From positions 1 through 5,064 of the forward strand of contig JANXNM010000175.1 of the NCBI GenBank assembly GCA_025354065.1: a stretch of DNA of 5,064 nt. The letters are read 5' to 3'. Source of the stretch: Synechococcales cyanobacterium 340R_concoct_173_sub (GTDB lineage: Bacteria > Cyanobacteriota > Cyanobacteriia > Leptolyngbyales > Leptolyngbyaceae). The position numbers and the translations under genes are program-made. Shown piece by piece: positions 1 to 5,064 of this stretch. Each line of letters begins with the position of its first letter. The stretch's first letter is position 1. Under the pieces are notes generated by a model. It saw only the letters and a program-made list of their open reading frames with translations, made no database searches and had not been told where the DNA came from.

Positions 1-46
1 GTATAAATTATAAATACATATTATTCAATAATCTTGACATACTTTT

Positions 47-622
47 ATGGCTTCCGGATCCTTCCATCGCTCGGATGAACCGCAATGGATGACCCAGATC
101 GCCCAGCAAAATCAAACTGCATTGTCTCAACTCTACGATCGCTATGCCCAAATCATTTACTCGATCGCTTACCGAAGTCTAGGGTCTGTGGAAGAGAGTG
201 AGGAGGTGCTTATGGATGTCTTTGCTCAAGTATGGCGGACTGCGGACCGTTATGATCAAGCAAAAGCCAGAGTAGATACTTGGTTATTCATGATTGCTCG
301 TAGTCGAATTTTCGATCGGCTCCGGAGTGGTCAGCGACGAGGAAAAGTAACGGATGCATTAATTGCCTTTGATGTCGTTGGTCAAGTTCTTGAAAATGAA
401 GATATTGAAATTTCTGAACGTAGAGAACTAGTGGAAACCGCTATGGGAAGGCTACCTATTGAACAGCGTCAAGTACTAGAACTGTCATATTATGGTGGTC
501 TTAGTCATAGAGAAATTTCCGACCAAACTGGACTAGCCCTCGGTACGGTCAAGACCCGAATTAGATTGGGCTTAGACAAACTCCGATCGTCTTTACAGCC
601 TTTGTTTAGAGATTCAGTGTAA
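47..622 (+). CDS. ECF-type (group IV) RNA polymerase sigma factor
   Basis: A 191-residue sigma-70 family protein of extracytoplasmic-function size, which directs RNA polymerase to a stress regulon. Region 2 spans about residues 27-94, with an LYDRYA start, the acidic EESEEVLMDVFAQVW helix and the DTWLFMIARSRIFDRLR segment that contacts the -10 element. A linker follows at about 95-128. Region 4 is about 130-184, with LPIEQRQVLELSYYGGLSHREI and a helix-turn-helix ending GTVKTRIRLGLDKLR that reads the -35 element. Regions 1 and 3 are absent, as usual for ECF factors. The start at 47 has no clear Shine-Dalgarno; Met15 (position 89) is a possible alternative, since homology begins only near residue 15-25. 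The next gene encodes a ChrR-like anti-sigma, so activity is probably set by protein sequestration. Its promoter lies in, or left of, the 46 AT-rich bases available. The family call is firm; the exact sigma subgroup is not determined. Confidence 0.93.
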   Translation: MASGSFHRSDEPQWMTQIAQQNQTALSQLYDRYAQIIYSIAYRSLGSVEESEEVLMDVFAQVWRTADRYDQAKARVDTWLFMIARSRIFDRLRSGQRRGKVTDALIAFDVVGQVLENEDIEISERRELVETAMGRLPIEQRQVLELSYYGGLSHREISDQTGLALGTVKTRIRLGLDKLRSSLQPLFRDSV

Positions 623-669
623 AGGTTAAAAATTTCATTTAAAATAGTAATCATGTATAGTGAGTAGTA

Positions 670-1245
670 ATGAAGGACCTTAATAGACCCGAATTCAATT
701 CCGAAGATATCATGGATATGCCTTATTTATCAGCAATTCCAGATTCGGAAGAGGTTTTCCTTGTTTCAGCATCTGAAATTTTGGAATTTGAAATTGCTGC
801 TTACTCAGTACCTCTAGTTCCCCTGCCTGCCACTCTAAAATCCAGGCTGATGTCACGGTTAAAATTACCTGAATTTAATACATCACCGGAATTTCAGCGA
901 CTGCTATTAAAACCTATAAAATCATTAATTAGGATCGCAAATACAATTAAAATCTGGCAGACCTTATCCACACCAGAAGGCTCTACTTATGCCAAATGGA
1001 AAGTGGATGTGAATAATCGTCAAGTTGCATTCTTTTTACGTGTTCCAACTGCAGGCGCACTCCTGTCCCATCGTCATGCCACTGGAGAAACGGTATTAGT
1101 ATTAGAGGGAGATTTTATATGCAATGGAATCACATATAAACCGGGCGATCGATCGGTTTCTAAGGCAAAAACTATCCATCAACCGACCACACATGGCTGT
1201 TTAGTATTATGTATTTCTTCATTAGATGATGAAGAAATTAGCTGA
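670..1245 (+). CDS. ChrR-like anti-sigma factor with C-terminal cupin domain
   Basis: A 191-residue soluble protein with no membrane segment, probably the cognate anti-sigma of the upstream ECF gene, 47 bases away on the same strand. Residues about 34-65 form an amphipathic helix pair followed by a proline-containing PLVPLPATLKSRLMSRL stretch, like the end of anti-sigma domains. Residues about 100-185 form a ChrR/RmlC-type cupin. Candidate metal ligands are H134, H136, E140 and H170 (motifs LSHRHATGETVLVLEGDF and KPGD...TIHQP). Their spacing (+2, +4, +30) equals that recalled for Rhodobacter sphaeroides ChrR (H141, H143, E147, H177), where the cupin is needed for the singlet-oxygen response. 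The N-terminal half has no His or Cys, so the zinc site of a classical ZAS domain is missing. The start is secure: an in-frame TGA lies at 661-663. The Shine-Dalgarno is weak (GTGAG near 660). A stand-alone cupin enzyme is the alternative reading. Confidence 0.82.
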   Translation: MKDLNRPEFNSEDIMDMPYLSAIPDSEEVFLVSASEILEFEIAAYSVPLVPLPATLKSRLMSRLKLPEFNTSPEFQRLLLKPIKSLIRIANTIKIWQTLSTPEGSTYAKWKVDVNNRQVAFFLRVPTAGALLSHRHATGETVLVLEGDFICNGITYKPGDRSVSKAKTIHQPTTHGCLVLCISSLDDEEIS

Positions 1246-1340
1246 TTATTGGCTGTAAATTGATTCAAAAGAGATTAAAATATACCTAGAGAAAGGACAT
1301 ACTAAAATTTCTTGAAATAATAACTGTCAACCTGATTTTT

Positions 1341-1381
1341 AGGTCCCCTAAATCCGTCTTATTAAGGGACTAGGGGGGATC
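1341..1381. repeat. imperfect G/C-rich palindrome, likely shared terminator
   Basis: This lies in the 139-base gap between the convergent cupin gene and sufD. The left arm, TCCCCTAAATCC (from 1344), and the right arm, GGGACTAGGGGGGA (to 1379), can pair around an AT-rich TTATTAA centre. The outer TCCCCTA/TAGGGG(GG)A stem is the best part and the inner arm has mismatches. The layout CCCCTAAATCC...TTAAGGG...TAGGGGG resembles a short palindromic repeat common between cyanobacterial genes; that is from memory, not a search. A T-run (1336-1340) precedes it on the + strand, which becomes an A-run 5' of the hairpin or a U-tract for transcripts coming from sufD. It most plausibly ends sufD transcription and perhaps also that of the cupin gene. 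The rest of the gap (1246-1340) is AT-rich with nothing recognisable. Confidence 0.55.
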
Positions 1382-1384
1382 GCA

Positions 1385-2755
1385 TTAAGCCTCAGTAACC
1401 GATCGCACCATGTCCTGTAATTGTGTCCGCAATGAATCAACTTTAACTTCATTGATCACTTCGGTCGCAAACGCATAAGTCAATAACTTCCGTGCCGATT
1501 CTGAATCAATCCCGCGACTTTGCAAATAGAATACCGCATCATCTTCAAGCTGACTCACGGTTGCACCATGGGCACATTTCACATTGTCCGCCACAATTTC
1601 GAGCTGGGGTTTCGTATCAATACGGGCTTTGGGTGAAAGCAATAAGCTGCGACTCAATTGCGTAGCATCAGTTTGCTGTGCTAGTTTAGGAACACAAATA
1701 CGACCATTGAAAATCCCGTGAGACTTATCATCAGCAATGCATTTATTAATTTGTTTTGCAGTGCAATGGGGTTTACTAAATGCAATCAAACTATGCGTAT
1801 CACTAGTCCGATCGCCCGTTATCCAGCTTAATCCTAACAATTGGGAATGGGTTTGTTCACCATTAGAATAGACTTCCCAATTGTGACGTGCGATCGTCCC
1901 ACCAAAGTTCACGGTAATCCCAGAATACTGAGCATCCCGCGCTTGAGAGACAGCGGTTTTTCCAATGTGAAATGCAGATTTGCTATCCCGTTGAATGCGA
2001 ATATGATTCACTTTGGCATTATTATCGACCTGAATTTCAGCAACGCTATTGGTGAAGTAAGCCCGCTCGTTTAACGTAACATAATCCTCAACTACAGTCA
2101 CATCACTTCCAGAACCCGCAATGATTAATACACGCGGTTGAATTAAAAAGTCGTCTGTTCCAGTCGCAACAAACAACAAATGAACGGGAGTATTAACAAT
2201 CTGATCCTTTGGAATCCAAACGATCGCCCCATCAATTACACTCGACGTATTTAATGCGGTAAACACTTCTTCGCCGCCCGGTTGTTTAGCAAAATACTCA
2301 CTAATCTGGGGCAGAAATTCCTGTACTTGTGCCAAACTTCCTACCAACGTGTCTTCGGGGAGATCATCAATAGCCGACAAATCCGCCGCATAAACCCCAT
2401 CCACAAACACTAAACGACTATTGACGGATTCAGGGAGCATGTAGGATTTAATCTGTTCAAATCCCAAGGCAGAAGGTTCAGTTACCGATTTGAATTGCGT
2501 TGCTAACAGGGCGGATAAATCGGTGAATCTCCAATCTTCATCCCGTGATGAGGGAATGGCAAGTTCTTGAACGATCGCGCTGGCATGGTCCCGCGTCTGT
2601 TGCATCCAATCGGGAATCTCAGGATTTCGCAGTTTAACTAAATCGGTGAGATAGGCGGTCCGATCGACTTTAATTTGGGCTTTGCTGGCTGCGATCGTCG
2701 GATTAACTTCCGCATCTGTGAGTTCATGACCTTGTAATTTCACTTCAATGCTCAT
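1385..2755 (-). CDS. sufD: SufD, Fe-S cluster assembly scaffold subunit
   Basis: A 456-residue subunit of the cytosolic SufBC2D complex, which assembles Fe-S clusters from sulfur delivered by a cysteine desulfurase. The N-terminal helical part (about 30-110) includes the [14 protein letters not shown] motif typical of SufD. The right-handed beta-helix core (SufBD/UPF0051 domain) runs from about 180 to 420, and a C-terminal helical region that binds SufC follows. The CAHGATV motif gives C394 and H396, the equivalents of the Cys/His pair known from E. coli SufD (C358, H360) at the SufB-SufD interface; LQSRGI and the FNGRI motif are also present. Length is normal. Its ATG overlaps the sufC stop by four bases (ATGA at 2755-2752), so the two are translationally coupled. 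sufS, which usually follows sufD in cyanobacteria, is absent: the next gene is convergent and unrelated. The only doubt is minor and concerns the start. Confidence 0.97.
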   Translation of the reverse strand: MSIEVKLQGHELTDAEVNPTIAASKAQIKVDRTAYLTDLVKLRNPEIPDWMQQTRDHASAIVQELAIPSSRDEDWRFTDLSALLATQFKSVTEPSALGFEQIKSYMLPESVNSRLVFVDGVYAADLSAIDDLPEDTLVGSLAQVQEFLPQISEYFAKQPGGEEVFTALNTSSVIDGAIVWIPKDQIVNTPVHLLFVATGTDDFLIQPRVLIIAGSGSDVTVVEDYVTLNERAYFTNSVAEIQVDNNAKVNHIRIQRDSKSAFHIGKTAVSQARDAQYSGITVNFGGTIARHNWEVYSNGEQTHSQLLGLSWITGDRTSDTHSLIAFSKPHCTAKQINKCIADDKSHGIFNGRICVPKLAQQTDATQLSRSLLLSPKARIDTKPQLEIVADNVKCAHGATVSQLEDDAVFYLQSRGIDSESARKLLTYAFATEVINEVKVDSLRTQLQDMVRSVTEA

Positions 2756-3528
2756 ACTGTGGCACCTTCCAAAATCCAGTCATAGCCTTTTGCTTCTAAT
2801 TTCAATGCCAATTCCTTCGTTCCGGTTTGCAGAATTCGACCTTCTGCCATTACATGAATGTAATCGGGGGTGATGTAGTCTAGCAACCGCTGGTAGTGAG
2901 TCACGAGCAACATGGCATTATTCTCGTTTGATAACGCATTCACACCACTTGATACCACTCGCAATGCATCGATATCTAATCCTGAATCAATTTCATCGAG
3001 AACGCCCAATTTTGGCTCTAGTAGTGCCATTTGAAGAATTTCATTCCGTTTTTTCTCACCCCCGGAGAAGCCTTCATTCACCCCCCGATCGAGGAACTCT
3101 GAGTCCATTTTTAATACTTCTAATTTCTCATATACCAAGTCGTCAAAATCCATGGGATCGAGTTCTTCCAAGCTTTCATATTTGCGTTTAGCATTACAGG
3201 ACACGCGGAGGAAGTCGCGATTGCTGACACCAGGAATTTCTAAGGGATATTGAAATGCAAGGAAGATACCCCTGCGCGATCGTTCTTCGGGATCGAGATC
3301 TAGTAGATTCTGTCCCATGAATACAATCTCGCCACCCGTGACTTCATAAGCCGGATGTCCTGCAAGAATTTTAGAAAACGTACTTTTTCCAGAACCATTT
3401 GGCCCCATGATCGCGTGGATTTCGCCAGATTTTATTTCTAGATTGAGACCCTTAAGGATTTGGGTTCCGTCTACGTTGGCGGTGAGGTTTTTTACCGAAA
3501 GAATAGGAGTGGCTTTAGGGTTGATCAC
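2752..3528 (-). CDS. sufC: SufC, Fe-S cluster assembly ATPase
   Basis: A 258-residue ABC-type ATPase without membrane partners, whose ATP-driven dimerisation reshapes SufB-SufD during cluster assembly. All motifs are intact: Walker [10 protein letters not shown] (42-50), Q-loop Q93 in AFQYP, signature FSGGEKKR (154-161), Walker B LGVLDE (174-179, with catalytic E179) followed by DSGLD, and switch H211 in VTHYQ. The length is usual for the family (about 250-260). The start is GTG at 3528-3526; an in-frame TAA eight to ten bases upstream rules out a longer protein, and the sequence from residue 8 ([14 protein letters not shown]) already matches family N-termini. No Shine-Dalgarno is visible. 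In a standard suf operon sufC follows sufB closely. Here 914 bases holding an insertion separate them, so sufC may depend on read-through or on a promoter in the 50 bases upstream; I cannot identify one firmly. It is coupled to sufD by an ATGA overlap. Confidence 0.97.
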   Translation of the reverse strand: MINPKATPILSVKNLTANVDGTQILKGLNLEIKSGEIHAIMGPNGSGKSTFSKILAGHPAYEVTGGEIVFMGQNLLDLDPEERSRRGIFLAFQYPLEIPGVSNRDFLRVSCNAKRKYESLEELDPMDFDDLVYEKLEVLKMDSEFLDRGVNEGFSGGEKKRNEILQMALLEPKLGVLDEIDSGLDIDALRVVSSGVNALSNENNAMLLVTHYQRLLDYITPDYIHVMAEGRILQTGTKELALKLEAKGYDWILEGATV

Positions 3529-3578
3529 AATAGTTTATTTGAATGGATTTGGATAGTTCGCGATCGGGTCTATAGATA

Positions 3579-3780
3579 TTATCCATCACCTCTCGCAAGT
3601 GGTTTGAATATGGGAAAGACTTCGTATAAGTCACCCGATCGTCTCATCCCAAACTGGTCAGAGGTCGAATATTTTGGACCTGTTTCATCTTGTGTTAGTT
3701 TAACAAAAATAAAGTCACTTCCTGAAGCAATTAATTCAGAGTAAAAACTATTGGTGTGGTGATGCCAACATTTACGATGC
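3579..3780 (-). pseudogene. decayed C-terminal remnant of a second PD-(D/E)XK nuclease-like gene
   Basis: This occupies most of the 285-base gap between sufC and the nuclease-like gene. Read on the - strand, one frame gives KAS-stop-MLASPHQ (about 3786-3751), matching LSYMLANP of the intact neighbour with TAA in place of the Tyr codon. A one-base shift near 3750 then leads into SELIASGSDFIFVKL, matching YGLITSGGSFIFVKL, and on through GDLYEV (neighbour NDLYEV) to a TAA at 3581-3579. From LIAS to the last Ala, 47 residues align without gaps with about 18 identities by hand count. The shifted frame is open for 69 codons from 3788 but has no start codon before 3647. The catalytic core is absent. 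The two copies differ much at DNA level, so this is an old paralogue rather than a recent duplication. The last 50 bases before sufC (3529-3578) show nothing recognisable. Confidence 0.75.
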
Positions 3781-3793
3781 TTTAAATCCTATT

Positions 3794-3810
3794 CTCTAAT
3801 TTATTTAGAG
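3794..3810. other. small AT-rich inverted repeat after the nuclease-like gene
   Basis: CTCTAA (3794-3799) and TTAGAG (3805-3810) are perfect 6-base arms around a 5-base loop, starting four bases past the stop codon of the nuclease-like gene. The stem is weak (two G/C pairs) and no U-tract follows on the - strand, so efficient termination is unlikely. It could be a mild attenuator or mRNA end, or chance in AT-rich DNA. Confidence 0.25.
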
Positions 3811-3813
3811 GTT

Positions 3814-4437
3814 TTACAAGTTAGCAATCTTTTTCAAAACTTGGAGGACTTCATACAAATCATTTCCAGGATTACGAATCTCATAGATCTTAGAAAATCC
3901 ATAATCATTTGTTTGACCTTTAAGCAATTTTACAAAAATAAAACTACCCCCGCTCGTAATTAATCCATAGGACGGCTTATCTGTTACAGGATTCGCCAAC
4001 ATGTAACTCAATAATTGAGATACACCTGCTTCTATGGAAAACTCAGCCTCCTTTGCTTCAATTACTAAAGCCCAAACTTGCTCTTTGAGAACGAGAATAT
4101 CAATCCGGCCTCGAACAGTACTACCATTCTCATCAGGCGCACTAATTTCAATGGATTTTTCAGCTTGAATGTGAAACGGCGGCTCGTAAAAACCTGCCAG
4201 CAACAATAGTGGCCCTAAAACCGAGATCTGAATAAGCTTCTCAGAAAAAGGAGGATATTCAACTGAATTCCAAAAGCCAGCCTGAACCCGATCGAGAACT
4301 AGGCGATCGCCCTCGCTAATCTCTGGCAACTGTTCACGCCATTCAGGAAAGAAACTTAGCTCACGAGTCACTTTTAAACTGAATTGACGAATCAATTGCT
4401 GAAAATCAACTTTTCTAGAGGCGATCGTTGGAGTCAT
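3814..4437 (-). CDS. solo PD-(D/E)XK nuclease-like protein (HsdR N-terminal type)
   Basis: A 207-residue soluble protein resembling the N-terminal nuclease domain of type I restriction R subunits, a stand-alone form frequent in cyanobacteria and often annotated as 'restriction endonuclease subunit R'. The core pattern is visible. A helix has E66 (PFSEKLIQISVLGPLLLLAGF). A strand carries D113 (RGRIDILVL), and the next carries E127-A-K129 (VWALVIEAKEAEF). A helix with Q141 and Y145 (GVSQLLSYM) matches the QxxxY motif of this family. All residues expected for catalysis are present, so activity is plausible, but there is no helicase, specificity or methylase partner here and the target is unknown. 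ATG at 4437 lies only 5 bases after the sufB stop, so it is probably transcribed, and perhaps translated, with sufB. It contains the one complete HIP1 octamer. Its insertion separates sufB from sufC. Function beyond the fold is not known. Confidence 0.8.
   Translation of the reverse strand: MTPTIASRKVDFQQLIRQFSLKVTRELSFFPEWREQLPEISEGDRLVLDRVQAGFWNSVEYPPFSEKLIQISVLGPLLLLAGFYEPPFHIQAEKSIEISAPDENGSTVRGRIDILVLKEQVWALVIEAKEAEFSIEAGVSQLLSYMLANPVTDKPSYGLITSGGSFIFVKLLKGQTNDYGFSKIYEIRNPGNDLYEVLQVLKKIANL
4303..4310. repeat. HIP1 octamer GCGATCGC
   Basis: One complete copy of the highly iterated palindrome typical of many cyanobacterial genomes, inside the nuclease-like gene. The CGATCG core recurs about twenty times in the window, in coding sequence and in the gap before sufC, with examples near 138, 1399, 1809, 2692, 3278, 4421 and 4911. 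Confidence 0.9.
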
Positions 4438-4442
4438 GATGC

Positions 4443-5064
4443 TTACCCAACGCTGCCTTCAAGCTTCAAGGCTAGCAATTTGTCTGCTTCGACCGCAAAC
4501 TCCATCGGCAGTTGATTAAACACATCTTTACAGAATCCGCTAATCATCATCGACACCGCATCTTCCGCAGAAATCCCACGCTGGGCAAAGTAGAACAATT
4601 GATCTTCGCCAATCTTTGACGTAGAAGCTTCATGCTCGACTTTTACACCATTGTTTTGCACTTGAATATATGGGAAAGTATTCGCCTCAGCATTGTCGCC
4701 AATCAGCATTGAGTCACATTGGGAATAATTGCGTGCACCTGTTGCCTTCGGTCCAATTTTTACCAAACCACGATAGCTATTCTTAGAATGTCCGGCTGAG
4801 ATACCTTTAGAGACGATCGTACTCTTTGTATTCTTACCAATATGAACCATTTTGCTGCCTGTATCGGCTTGCTGATAGTTATTGGTTAGAGCTACAGAAT
4901 AGAATTCACCGATCGAATTATCCCCCACCAAAACACAGCTCGGATATTTCCAAGTAATAGCCGATCCCGTCTCTACTTGAGTCCAAGAAATCTTGGAATT
5001 CTTCCCTTTGCACAGCCCACGCTTAGTTACAAAGTTATAAATTCCACCAATCCCATCTTTATCG
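4443..5064 (-). CDS. sufB: SufB, Fe-S cluster assembly scaffold (C-terminal part, cut by window edge)
   Basis: The reading frame is open from the right edge (first whole codon at 5063-5061) to TAA at 4445-4443 and gives the last 206 residues of SufB, a protein of about 480 residues in cyanobacteria. SufB receives sulfur and, with SufD and SufC, forms the scaffold on which the nascent Fe-S cluster is built. The fragment starts [16 protein letters not shown] and continues through [18 protein letters not shown] and [26 protein letters not shown] contains the cysteine equivalent to E. coli SufB C405, and [17 protein letters not shown] contains the His-Glu pair equivalent to H433/E434. [10 protein letters not shown] is the shared SufB/SufD C-terminal motif. 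No lesion is seen in the visible part. The TTG at 4931 is only an internal Leu codon, not a start. The promoter and the usual upstream regulator region (sufR in many cyanobacteria) lie outside the window. Confidence 0.97.
   Translation of the reverse strand, partial: DKDGIGGIYNFVTKRGLCKGKNSKISWTQVETGSAITWKYPSCVLVGDNSIGEFYSVALTNNYQQADTGSKMVHIGKNTKSTIVSKGISAGHSKNSYRGLVKIGPKATGARNYSQCDSMLIGDNAEANTFPYIQVQNNGVKVEHEASTSKIGEDQLFYFAQRGISAEDAVSMMISGFCKDVFNQLPMEFAVEADKLLALKLEGSVG

Noticed and set aside
34..39. Perfect TTGACA just upstream of the sigma-factor start, as a -35 box
   Set aside because: It ends 7 bases before the ATG, and no TATAAT-like -10 lies 16-18 bases downstream (that stretch is inside the coding sequence and G/C-rich). 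It would require a start at Met15 or later. Probably chance.
1246..1340. Possible small RNA or further nuclease remnant between the cupin gene and sufD
   Set aside because: All frames are short and interrupted, no motif of the nuclease family is readable, and no hairpin other than the palindrome at 1341-1381 was found.
1841..2074. 77-codon open frame on the + strand
   Set aside because: It lies wholly antisense within sufD, whose protein motifs are unmistakable; its product shows no recognisable features.
2928..3191. 87-codon open frame on the + strand
   Set aside because: It is antisense to the SufC signature and Walker B region and has no independent support.
3460..3744. 94-codon open frame on the + strand crossing the start of sufC
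   Set aside because: It overlaps the sufC N-terminus, and the rest is explained better by the nuclease-like remnant on the opposite strand.
3814..4437. Part of a complete restriction-modification or defence island
   Set aside because: No methylase, specificity subunit, helicase or toxin/antitoxin partner is present; both flanks are suf genes. Only a solo nuclease-like domain can be supported.
4443..4931. A separate 162-residue gene starting at TTG 4931
   Set aside because: The same frame is open to the window edge, and the upstream residues match SufB without a break. The TTG encodes an internal leucine.

Overview
The window is almost certainly from a cyanobacterium. CGATCG, the core of the cyanobacterial HIP1 element, occurs about twenty times in 5 kb, where roughly one would be expected by chance. 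There is one complete GCGATCGC, and the suf proteins are of the cyanobacterial type. Base composition is moderate to AT-rich.

Left part, + strand (1-1245): a two-gene regulatory unit. The first gene encodes an ECF-type (group IV) sigma factor with clear sigma-2 and sigma-4 regions. The second, 47 bases downstream, encodes a ChrR-like anti-sigma/cupin protein. Its cupin keeps a His-x-His-x3-Glu...His metal site with the spacing known from Rhodobacter ChrR. Its N-terminal anti-sigma part has none of the His/Cys ligands of a zinc-binding anti-sigma domain.

Middle (1246-1384): a convergent intergenic gap with an imperfect G/C-rich palindrome of a type scattered in cyanobacterial genomes. It probably ends transcription from both sides.

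Right part, - strand (5064 down to 1385): the Fe-S cluster assembly operon suf, read sufB (5'-truncated by the window edge) -> PD-(D/E)XK nuclease-like gene -> degenerate remnant -> sufC -> sufD. SufB, SufC and SufD form the SufBC2D scaffold that builds Fe-S clusters. The classical cyanobacterial order sufB-sufC-sufD-sufS is broken in two ways. A 207-residue nuclease-like gene sits 5 bases after sufB, and no sufS follows sufD. The 285-base gap between the nuclease-like gene and sufC is not empty: it holds the decayed C-terminal end of a second, diverged nuclease-like gene, readable on the same strand with a premature stop and a frameshift. A small array of such genes therefore appears to have entered the sufB-sufC junction and partly decayed.

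Nothing in the window demands a wholly new system. The observations most worth following are the nuclease-like insertion with its dead sibling inside an essential operon, and the anti-sigma protein that has lost one zinc site and kept the other.
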